DNA of 64,000 bases from Amaranthus tricolor (taxonomy: Eukaryota > Streptophyta > Magnoliopsida > Caryophyllales > Amaranthaceae): contig NC_080059.1 of the NCBI RefSeq assembly GCF_026212465.1, positions 21,755,154 to 21,819,153 on the forward strand, in the 5' to 3' direction. The position numbers were made by a program, and so were the translations under genes. Shown here one piece after another: positions 54,101 through 64,000 of this stretch (positions within the stretch are counted from its first letter, which is position 1; each line of letters starts with the position of its first letter). The notes under the pieces are model-generated. The model saw nothing but the letters and a program-made list of their open reading frames with translations, did not search any database and had not been told where the DNA came from.

Positions 54101-57100
54101 ACGCACATCACTATTTTGTATATATTATTGTGTTGAAGTGGTTAGAATTTAAAATAATAGTCATATGCTAGAAATTACGTGTTAAGTTGCGATTTTATGG
54201 GTTTTTTAAGCTTTTTTTTGGCACTTTCGCGCATAAAAGTAGCTCAAACTTGATTTGTTTTGCATGAAACATGGCACACAACAATATTTGGTATATATTA
54301 TTGTGTTGAAGTTGTTAGAATTGAAAATAATAGTCATATGCTAGAAATTACGTGTTAAGTTGCGATTTTATGGGTATTTAAGCTTTTTAGGCACTTTCGC
54401 GCATAAAATAGCTCAAACTTGATTCTTTTTGCACGAAACTTTGCACACAACACTATTTGGTATATATTATTGTGTTGAAGTGGTTATAATTGAAAATAAT
54501 AGTCCATATGCTAGAAATTACGTGGTTAAGTTGCGATTTTATGGGTTTTTTAGTTTTTTTGGCACTTTCGCGCACTAAGTAGCTCAAACTTGATTTGTTT
54601 TGCTCGAAACATGGCACACAACACTATTTGGTATATATTTATTGTGTTGAAGTTGTTAGAATTGAAAATAAAGTCATATCCTACAAATTACGTGTTATGT
54701 TTCGATTTATGGGTTTTAAAGCTTTTTTGGCACTTTCGCGCATAAAGTAGATCAAACTTGGTTTGTTTTGCAAGAAACTTTGCACAAAACACTATTTGGT
54801 ATATATTGATGTGTTGAAGTGGTTAGAATTGAAAATAATAGTCATATGCTAGAAATTACGTGTTAAGTTGTGATTTTATGGGTTTTTACGCTTTTTTGGC
54901 ACTTTCGCGCATAAAGTAGCTCAAACTTGATTTGTTTTTCATGAAACATGGCACACAACACTATTTGGTATATATTATTGTGTTGAAGTTGTTAGAATTG
55001 AAAATAATAGTCATATGCTAGAAATTACGTGTTCAGTTGCGATTTTATTGGTTTTAAAGCTTTTTAGGCACTTTCGTGCATAAAGTAGCTCAAACTTTAT
55101 TTGTTTTGCACGAAACTTTGCACACAACACTATTTGGTATATATTATTGTGTTGAAGTGGTTAGAATTGAAAATCATTGTCATATGCTAGAAATTACGTG
55201 GTTAAGTTTGCGATTTAATGGGTTTTTAAGCTTTTTTGGCACTTTCGCGCATAAAGTAGCTCAAACTTGATTTGTGTTGCATGAAACATGGCACACAACA
55301 CTATTTGGTATATATTATTGTGTTGAAGTTGTTAGAATTGAAAATAATAGTCATATGCTAGAAATTACATGTTAAGTTGTGATTTTATGGGTTTTTTAAG
55401 CTTTTTAGGCACTTTCGCGGCATAAAGTAGCTCAAACTTGATTTGTTTTGCACGAAACTTAGCGCACAACAATATTTGGTATATATTATTGTGCTGAAGT
55501 GGTTAGAATTGAAAATCATCGTCATATGCTAGAGATTACGTGTGAAGTTGCTATTTTATGGGTTTTTAAGCTTTTTTTGGGCACTTTTGCGCATAATGTA
55601 GCTCAAACTTGGTTTGTTTTGCACGAAACTTGACACACAACACTATATGGTATATATTATTGTGTTGAATTGGCTAGAATTTGAAAATAATAATCATATG
55701 CTAGAAAAAGTAGCGATTTTATAGGTTTTAAAGCTTTTTTGGCACTTTCGCGCATAAAGTAGCTCAAACTTGGTTTTGTTTTGCACGAAACTTTGGCATA
55801 CAACACTATTTGGTATATATTATTGTATTGAAGTGGTTAGAATTGAAAGTAATAGTCATATGCTAGAAATTACGTGTTAAGTTGCGATTTTATGGGTTTT
55901 TAAGTTTTTTTGGCACTTTCGCGCATAAAGTAGCTCAAACTTGATTTGTTTTGCTCGAAACATGGCACACAACACTATTTGGTATATATTATTGTGTTGA
56001 AGTTGTTAGAATTGAAAATAATAGTCATATCCTACAAATTACGTGTTAAGTTGCGATTTTATGGGTTTTTAAGCTTTTTTGGCACTTTCGCGCATAAAGT
56101 AGATCAAACTTGGTTTGTTTTGCAAGAAACTTGGCACATAACACTACTTTATGCATTTTTTCAAGCTTTTTTTCGCACTTTCGCGCATAAAGTAGCTCAA
56201 ACTTGATTTGTTTTACATGAAACATGGCCCACAAAAACTATTTGGTATATATTATTTGTGTTGAAGTTGTTTAGAATTGAAAATAATATTCTTATGATAG
56301 AAATTACGTGTTAAGTTGCGATGTTATGGGCTTTTAAGCTTTTTTGGTACTTTCGCGCATAAAGTAGCTCAAACTTGGTTTGTTTTTGCACGAAAATTTA
56401 GCACACAACACTATTTTGTATATATTATTGTGTTGAAGTGGTTAGAATTGAACATCATCGTCATATGCTGGAGATTACGTGTTAAGTGTGCGATTTTATG
56501 GGTTTTTAAGATTTTTTGGCACTTTCGCGCATAAAGTAGCACGAACTTGGTACTTTTTGCACGAAACTTTGCACACAACACTATTTGGTATATATTTATT
56601 GTGTTGAAGTGGTTTGAATTGAAAATCGTCGTCATATGCTAGAGATTACGTGTGAAGTTGCGATTTTTTTGGGTTTTTAAGCTTTTTTTGGCACTTTTGC
56701 GCATAATGTAGCTCAAACTTGGTTTGTTTTGCACGAAAACTTGGCACACAACACTATATGGTATATATTATTGTGTTGAAGTGGTTAGAATAGAAAATAA
56801 TAGTCATATGCTAGAAAAAGTAGCGATTTTATGGGTTTTTTAAGCTTTTTTGGCACTTTCGCGCATAAAGTAACTCAAACTTGATTTGTTTTGCACGAAA
56901 CTTAGCGCACAACACTATTTGGTATATATTATTGTGTTGAAGTGGTTAGATTTGAAAATAAAAGTCATATGCTAGAAATTACGTGTTTAAGTTTGCGATT
57001 TTATGGGTATTTAAGCTTTTTAGGCACTTTCGCGCATAAAATAGCTCAAACTTGATTCTTTTTGCACGAAACTTTGCACACAACTCTATTTGGTATATAT

Positions 57101-60100
57101 AATTGTGTTGAGGTGGTTAGAATTGAAAATTATCGTCATATGCTAGAAATTACTTGTTAAGTTGCGATTTTATGGGTTTATTAGCTTTTTTGGCACTTTC
57201 GCGCATAAAGTAGCTCAAACTTGGTGTGTTTTGCACAAAACTTTTGCACACAAAAATATTTGGTATATTTTATTGTGTTGAAGTGGTTAGAATTGAAAAT
57301 AATAGTCATATCCTACAAATTACGTGTTAAGTTGCGATTTTATGGGTTTTTAAGAATTTTTGGCACTTTCGCGCATAAAGTAGCTCGAACTTGGTACTTT
57401 TTGCACGAAACATTGCACACAACACTATTTGGTATATATTATTGTGTTGAAGTGGGTTAGAATTGAAAATCATCGTCATATGCTAGAGATTACGTGTCAA
57501 GTTGCGATTTTATGGGTTTTTTAAGCTTTTTTTGGCACTTTTGCGCATAATGTAGCTCAAACTTGGTTTGTTTTGCACGAAAACTTGGCACACAACACTA
57601 TATGGTATATATTATTGTGTTGAAGTGGTTAGAATTGAAAATAAGAGTCATATGCTTGAAAAAGTAGCGATTTTTATGGGTTTTTTAAACTTTTTTGGCA
57701 CTTTCGCGCAACAAAGTAGCTCAAACTTGGTTTATTTTGCACGAAACTTGGCACATAACACTATTTTATGCATTTTTTTAAGCTCTTTTTGGCACTTTCG
57801 CGCATAAAGTAGCTCAAACTTGGTTTGTTTTGCACGAAATTTTGCACACAACACTATTTTGTATATATTATTGTGTTGAAGTGGTTAGAATTGAACATCA
57901 TCGTCATATGCTGGAGATTACGTGTTAAGTTGCGATTTTATGGGTTTTAAGATTTTTTTTGGCACTTTCGCGCATAAAGTAGCTCGAACTTGGTACTTTT
58001 TGCACGAAACTTTGCACACAACACTATTTGGTATATATTATTGTGTTGAAAGTGGTTAGAATTGAAAATCATCGTCATATGCTAGAGATTACGAGTGAAG
58101 TAGCGATTTTTTTTTGGGTTTTTAAGCTTTTTTTTGGCACTTGTTGCGCATAATGTAGCTCAAATTTGGTTTGTTTTGCACGAAACTTGGCACACAACAC
58201 TATATGGTATATATTATTGTGTTCAAGTGGTTAGAATTGAAAATAATAGTCATATGCTAGAAAAAGTAGCGGATTTTATGGGTTTTTAAGCTTTTTTTGG
58301 CACTTTCGCGCATAAAGTAGCTCAAACTTGGTTGGTTTTACACGAAAACTTTGCACACAACACTATTTGGTATATATTATTGTGTTGAAGTGGTTAGAAT
58401 TGAAAATAATAGTCATATGCTAAGAAATTACGTGTTAAGTTGCGATTTTATGGGTTTTTAAGTTTTTTTGGCACTTTCGCGCATAAAGTAGCTCAAACAT
58501 GATTTGTTTTGCCTCGAAACATGGCACACAACCACTATTTGGTATATATTATTGTGTTGAAGTTGTTAGAATTGAAAATAATAGTCATATCCTACAAATT
58601 ACGTGTTAAGTTGCGATTTTATGGGTTTTTTAAGCTTTTTAGGCACTTTCGGCCATAAAGTAGTTCAAACTTGATTTTGTTTTGCACGAAACTAGCGCAC
58701 AACACTATTTGGTATAGTATTATTGTGTTGAAGTGGGTTAGAATTGAAAAAAATAGTCATATCCTACAAATTACGTGTTAAGTTGCGATTTTTATGGGGT
58801 TTTTAAGAATTTTTTGGCACTTTCGCGCATAAAGTAGCTCGGAACATGGTACTTTTTGCACGAAACATTGCACACAACACTATTTGGTATATATTATTGT
58901 GCTGAAGTGGTTAGAATTGAAAATCATCGTCATATGCTAGAGATTACGTGTGAAAGTTGCTATTTTATGGGTTTTTAAGCTTTTTTTGGCACTTTTGCGC
59001 ATAATGTAGCTCAAACTTGGTTTGTTTTGCACGAAACTTGGCACACAACACTATATGGTATATATTATTGTGTTGAAGTGGTTAGAATTGAAAATAATAA
59101 TCATATGCTAGAAAAAGTAGCGATTTATAGGTTTTAAAGCTTTTTTGGCACTTTCGCGCATAAAGTAGCTCAAACTTGGTTTGTTTTGCACGAATCTTGG
59201 CACATAACACTATTTTATGCATTTTTTAAGCTTTTTTCGCACTTTCGCGCATAAAGTAGCCTAAACTTGATTTGTTTTACATGAAAACATGGCCCACAAA
59301 ACTATTTGGTATATATTATTGTGTTGAAGTTGTTAGAATTGAAAATAATAGTCTTATGCTAGAGATTACGTGTTAAGTTACGATTTTATGGGTTTTTAAG
59401 ATTGTTTTGGCACTTTCGCGCATAAAGTAGCTCGGAGCTTGTAACTTTTTGCACGAAACATTGCACACAACACTATTTGGTATATATTATTGTGTTGAAG
59501 TGGTTAGAATTGAAAATCATAGTCATTTGCTAGAGATTACGTGTGAAGTTGCGATTTTTTGGGTTTTTATGCTTTTTTTGGCACTTTTGCGCATAATGTA
59601 GCGCAACTTGGTTTGTTTTGCACGAAACGTGGCACACAACACTATATGGTATATATTATTGTGTTGAAGTGGTTTAGAATTGAAAATAATAGTCATATGC
59701 TAGAAAAAGTAGCGATTTTATGGGTTTTTAAGCTTTTTTTGGCACTTTCGCGCATAAAGTAGCTCAACTTGGTTTGTTTTGCACGAAACATTGCATACAA
59801 CCTATTTGGTATATATTAATTGTGTTTAAGTGGTTAGAATTGAAAATAATAGTCATATGCTAGAAATTACGTGTTAAGTTGCGATTTTATGGGTTTTTAA
59901 GTTTTTTTGGCACTTTTCGCGCATAAAGTAGCTCAACTTGATTTGTTTTGCTTGAAACATGGGCACACAACACTATTTGGTATATATTATTGTGTTGAAG
60001 TTTGTTAGAATTGAAAATAATAGTCATATCCTACAAATTACGTGTTAAGTTGCGATTTTATGGGTTTTTTAAGCTTTTTTTGGCACTTTCGCGCATAAAG

Positions 60101-60284
60101 TAGATCAAACTTGGGTTTGTTTTGCAAGAAACTTGGCACATAACACTACTTTATGCATTTTTCAAGCCTTTTTTCGCACTTTCGCGCATAAAGTAGCTCA
60201 AACTTGATTTGTTTTACATGAAACATGGCCCACAAAACTATTTGGATATATATTATTGTGTTGAAGTTGTTAGAATTGAAAATA
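36200..60284 (+). repeat. Complex higher-order repeat, mostly 2.3-2.95 kb
   Basis: The variant ACAAAAATATTT marks one monomer per unit at 37651, 40371, 43142, 46092, 48707, 50988, 52419, 53262 and 57250. Spacings are 2720, 2771, 2950, 2615, 2281, 1431, 843 and 3988. The GAAACTAGACAC variant is at 36792, 42289, 45570 and 47850. The unequal spacing shows insertions and deletions of whole blocks of monomers within a roughly 14-17-monomer unit. Confidence 0.8.
38099..38189 (+). repeat. Truncated 91-bp monomer (recurring HOR marker)
   Basis: The unit jumps from GCACATAACACTATTT directly to TATGCATTTTTTAAGC, so 78 bp are missing. The same junction recurs with the word ACATAAC at 38164, 39093, 40880, 44141, 46591, 49541, 51485, 56136, 57753, 59202 and 60138, and reversed near 61296, 62230 and at the very end of the window. 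Versions with GCACGAAACTTGG and with GCAAGAAACTTGG alternate. Confidence 0.88.
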
Positions 60285-60384
60285 NNNNNNNNNNNNNNNN
60301 NNNNNNNNNNNNNNNNNNNNNNNNNNNNNNNNNNNNNNNNNNNNNNNNNNNNNNNNNNNNNNNNNNNNNNNNNNNNNNNNNNNN
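60285..60384. other. Assembly gap, 100 Ns, at an orientation switch
   Basis: There are exactly 100 Ns. All satellite monomers to the left read on the plus strand and all to the right on the minus strand. The gap is therefore a scaffold join where orientation was either truly inverted or wrongly assigned. Confidence 0.99.
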
Positions 60385-63300
60385 CGAGCAAAACAAATCA
60401 ACTTTGAGCTACTTTATGCGCGAAAGTGCCAAAAAAACTTAAAAACCCATAAAATCGCAACTTAACACGTAATTTCTAGCATATGACTATTATTTTCAAT
60501 TCTAACCACTTCAACACAATAATATATACCAAATAGTGTTGTATGCAAAATTTCGTGCAAAACAAACCAAGTTTAAGCTACTTTATGCGCGAAAGTGCCA
60601 AAAAAAGCTTAAAAACCCATAAAATCGCTACTTTTTCTAGCATATGACTATTATTTTCAATTCTAACCACTTCAACACAATAATATATACCATATAGTGT
60701 TGTGTGCAAGTTTCGTGCAAAATAAACCAAGTTTGAGCTACATTATGCGCAAAAGTGCCAAAAAAAGCTTAAAAACCCAAAAAATCACAACTTCACACGT
60801 AATCTCTAGCATAATGACGACGATTTTCAATTCAAACCACTTCAACACAATAATACATACCAAATAGTGTTGTGTGCAAAGTTTCGTGCAAAAAGTACCA
60901 AGTTCGTGCTACTTTATGCGCGAAAGTGCCAAAAAATCTTAAAAACCCATAAAATCGAAACTTAACACGCAATCTCCAGCATATGACGATGATGTTCAAT
61001 TCTAACCACTTCAACACAATAATATATACAAAATAGTGTTGTGTGCTAAATTTCGTGCAAAACAAACCAAGTTTGAGCTACTTTATGCGCGAAAGTGCCA
61101 AAAAAGCTTAAAAGCCCATAAAATCGCAACTTAACACGTAATTTCTATCATAAGACTATAATTTTCAATTCTAACAACTTCAACACAATAATATATACCA
61201 AATAGTTTTGTGGGCCATGTTTCATGTAAAACAAAACAAGTTTGAGCTACTTTATGCGCGAAAGTGCGAAAAAAGCTTGAAAAATGCATAAAATAGTGTT
61301 ATGTGCCATGTTTCTTGCAAAACAAACCAAGTTTGATCTACTTTATGCGCGAAAGAGCCAAAAAAGCTTAAAAATCCATAAAATCGCAACTTAACACGTA
61401 ATTTGTAGGATATGACTATTATTTTCAATTCTAACAACTTCAACACAATAATATATACCAAATAGTGTTGTGTGCCATGTTTCGAGCAAAACAAATCAAC
61501 TTTGAGCTACTTTATGCGCGAAAGTGCCAAAAAAACTTAAAAACCCATAAAATCGCAACTTAACACGTAATTTCTAGCATATGACTATTATTTTCAATTC
61601 TAACCACTTCAACACAATAATATTTACCAAATAGTGTTGTATGCAAAATTTCGTGCAAAACAAACCAAGTTTAAGCTACTTTATGCGCGAAAGTGCCAAA
61701 AAAGCTTAAAAACCCATAAAATCGCTACTTTTTCTAGCATATGACTATTATTTTCAATTCTAACCACTTCAACACAATAATATATACCATATAGTGTTGT
61801 GTGCCAAGTTTCGTGCAAAATAAACCAAGTTTGAGCTACATTATGCGCAAAAGTGCCAAAAAAAGCTTAAAAACCCAAAAAATCGCAACTTCACACGTAA
61901 TCTCTAGCAAATGACGATGATTTTCAATTCTAACCACTTCAATACAATAATATATACCAAATAGTGTTGTGTGCAATGTTTCGTGCAAAAGAGTACCAAG
62001 TTCGAGCTACTTTATGCGCGAAAGTGCCAAAAAATCTTAAAAACCCATAAAATCGTAACTTAACACGTAATCTATAGCATAAGACTATTATTTTCAATTC
62101 TAACAACTTCAACACAATAATATATACCAAATAGTTTTGTGGGCCATGTTTCATGTAAAAACAAATCAAGTTTGAGCTACTTTATGCGCGAAAGTGCAAA
62201 AAAGCTTAAAAAATGCATAAAATAGTGTTATGTGCCAAGTTTCGTGCAAAACAAACCAAGTTTGAGCTACTTTATGCACGAAAGTGCCAAAAAAGCTTTA
62301 AAACCCATAAAATCGCTACTTTTTCTAGCATATGAATTATTATTTTCAATTCTAACCATTTCAACACAATAATATATACCATATAGTGTTGTGTGCCAAG
62401 TTTCGTGCAAAACAAACCAAGTTTGAGCTACATTATGCGCAAAAGTGCCAAAAAAAGCTTAAAAACCCATAAAATCGCAACTTCACACGTAATCTCTAGC
62501 ATATGACGATGATTTTCAATTCTAACCACTTCAACACAATAAAATATACCAAATAGTGTTGTGTGCAATGTTTCGTGCAAAAAGTACCATGTTCGAGCTA
62601 CTTTATGCGCGAAAGTGCCAAAAATTCTTAAAAACCCATAAAATCGCAACTTAACACGTAATTTGTAGGATATGACTATTATTTTCAATTCTAACCACTT
62701 CAACACAATAATATATACCAAATATTTTTGTGTGCAAAGTTTTGTGCAAAACACACCAAGTTTGAGCTACTTTATGCGATAAAGTGCCAAAAAAGCTAAT
62801 AAACCCATAAAATCGCAACTTAACAAGTAATTTCTAGCATATGACGATGATTTTCTATTCTAACCACCTCAACACAATTATATATACCAAATAGAGTTGT
62901 GTGCAAAGTTTCGTGCAAAAAGAATCAAGTTTGAGCTATTTTATGCGCGAAATTGCCTAAAAAGCTTAAATACCCATAAAATCGCAACTTAACACGTAAT
63001 TTCTAGCATATGACTCTTATTTTCAATTCTAACCACTTGAACACATCAATGTATACCCAAATAGTGTTGTGTGCAAAGTTTCTTGCAAAACAAACCAAGT
63101 TTGATCTACTTTATGCGCGAAAGTGCCAAAAAAGCTAAAAACCCATAAAATCGCAACTTAACACGTAATTTCTAGCATATGACTATTATTTTCAATTCTA
63201 ACCACTTCAACACAATAATATATACCAAATAGTGTTGTGTGCAAAGTTTCGTGCAAAACAAACCAAGTTTGAGCTACTTTATGCGCGAAAGTGCCAAAAA

Positions 63301-64000
63301 AGCTTAAAAACCCATAAAATCGCTACTTTTTCTAGCATATGACTATTATTTTCAATTCTAACCACTTCAACACAATAATATACCATACAGTGTTGTGTGC
63401 CAAGTTTCGTGCAAAATAAACCAAGTTTGAGCTACATTATGCGCAAAAGTGCCAAAAAAAAGCTTAAAAACCCAAAAAATCACAACTTCACACGTAATCT
63501 CTAGCATATGACGACGATTTTCAATTCAAACCACTTCAACACAATAATATATACCAAATAGTGTTGTGTGCAAAGTTTCGTGCAAAAAGTACCAAGTTCG
63601 TGCTACTTTATGCGCGAAAGTGCCAAAAAATCTTAAAAACCCATAAAATCGAAACTTAACACGCAATCTCCAGCATATGACGATGATGTTCAATTCTAAC
63701 CACTTCAACACAATAATATATACAAAATAGTGTTGTTTGCTAAATTTCGTGCAAAACAAACCAAGTTTGAGCTACTTTATGCGCGAAAGTGCCAAAAAAG
63801 CTTAAAAGCCCATAAAATCGCAACTTAACACGTAATTTCTATCATAAGACTATAATTTTCAATTCTAACAACTTCAACACAATAATATATACCAAATAGT
63901 TTTGTGGGCCATGTTTCATGTAAAACAAAACAAGTTTGAGCTACTTTATGCGCGAAAGTGCGAAAAAAAGCTTGAAAAATGCATAAAATAGTGTTATGTG
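60385..64000 (-). repeat. 169-bp satellite array, inverted block
   Basis: This holds about 21 monomers of the same family in reverse orientation, continuing past the window end. It belongs to the same HOR regime as 36-60 kb, sharing the ACAAAAATATTT monomer near 62735, the 91-bp truncated monomer near 61296 and 62230, and the AAAAAGTAGCG short monomer. Near-identical segments about 2,694 bases apart (60832-61065 and 63526-63759) show one HOR period of about 2.7 kb within the block. Confidence 0.96.

Larger units (their letters stand above)
35812..60284 (+). repeat. 169-bp satellite array, second contig block
   Basis: The same family and orientation continue for about 145 monomers. The block has a different HOR regime from the first. 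It mixes full units, AAAAAGTAGCG short units, 91-bp truncated units, CATATCCTACAAATTACG variants and GGTATTTAAGCTTTTTAGGC variants. One-base insertions become frequent from about 51.8 kb on. Confidence 0.97.

Noticed and set aside
11962..63759. Dozens of 60-138-residue open frames with recurring HETLHTTLFGIYYCVEVV-like peptides
   Set aside because: They are translations of the satellite unit. 169 is not a multiple of three, so frames shift each monomer and open frames arise by repetition; there is no start context, codon bias or family.
11045..64000. CRISPR array or phage-type direct repeats
   Set aside because: Units are contiguous 169-bp satellite monomers with no unique spacers, in a plant sequence.
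11045..64000. CENP-B box or telomere repeats in the satellite
   Set aside because: No sequence resembling the 17-bp CENP-B box and no TTTAGGG arrays were seen in the monomers.

Overview
The window looks like a scaffold from a land-plant nuclear genome, probably a eudicot. The evidence is a plant-type L18p/L5e ribosomal-family exon, a complete Cassandra miniature LTR retrotransposon carrying 5S rRNA-like sequence, a plant LINE tail, a large solo LTR with Tekay-like ends, and a very long AT-rich satellite array with a 169-bp unit. Two runs of exactly 100 Ns show that it is a scaffold with joins of unknown size. I could not identify the species.

Layout: 1-11,044 is low-gene, transposon-rich euchromatin or pericentromere. 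It holds one convincing coding exon (L18p/L5e family, 75-509), an imperfect hairpin (817-889), a probable internally deleted DNA transposon (951-2293), a complete Cassandra element on the minus strand with a perfect 5-bp target duplication (2431-3086), and two candidate minus-strand exons of an unrecognised gene (3092-3193 and 3774-3867). A CG-richer transposon-like block follows (5015-5575), then a LINE 3' portion split in two by a 2.8-kb solo LTR (7130-10705, LTR 7572-10387). The solo LTR contains an unusually long (AT)n tract.

11,045-64,000 is almost entirely one satellite family of roughly 310 monomers. The consensus unit is 169 bp and carries one HindIII site (AAGCTT). All units lie in one orientation up to the gap at 60,285-60,384 and in the opposite orientation after it. 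The array is organised in successive higher-order repeat (HOR) regimes: a 6-monomer unit of about 1,011 bp (11.2-14.05 kb), a recent 1,482-bp tandem duplication (17.44-20.40 kb), a 9-monomer unit of about 1.51-1.54 kb (24-31.4 kb), a 2,682-bp duplication cut by the first gap (31.8-36.2 kb), and a complex unit mostly about 2.3-2.95 kb from about 36 kb to the end. The last unit carries fixed truncated 91-bp monomers and 9-bp-deleted monomers. Some patches have many one-base insertions and look like unpolished long-read sequence.

There is no operon-like or pathway-level organisation. The many short reading frames inside the satellite (recurring ...HETLHTTLFGIYYCVEVV...) are a by-product of the repeat and are not reported as genes. 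The main object of interest is the satellite: its monomer length, HOR structure and size fit a centromeric or other heterochromatic plant satellite. Centromere function cannot be shown from sequence alone.
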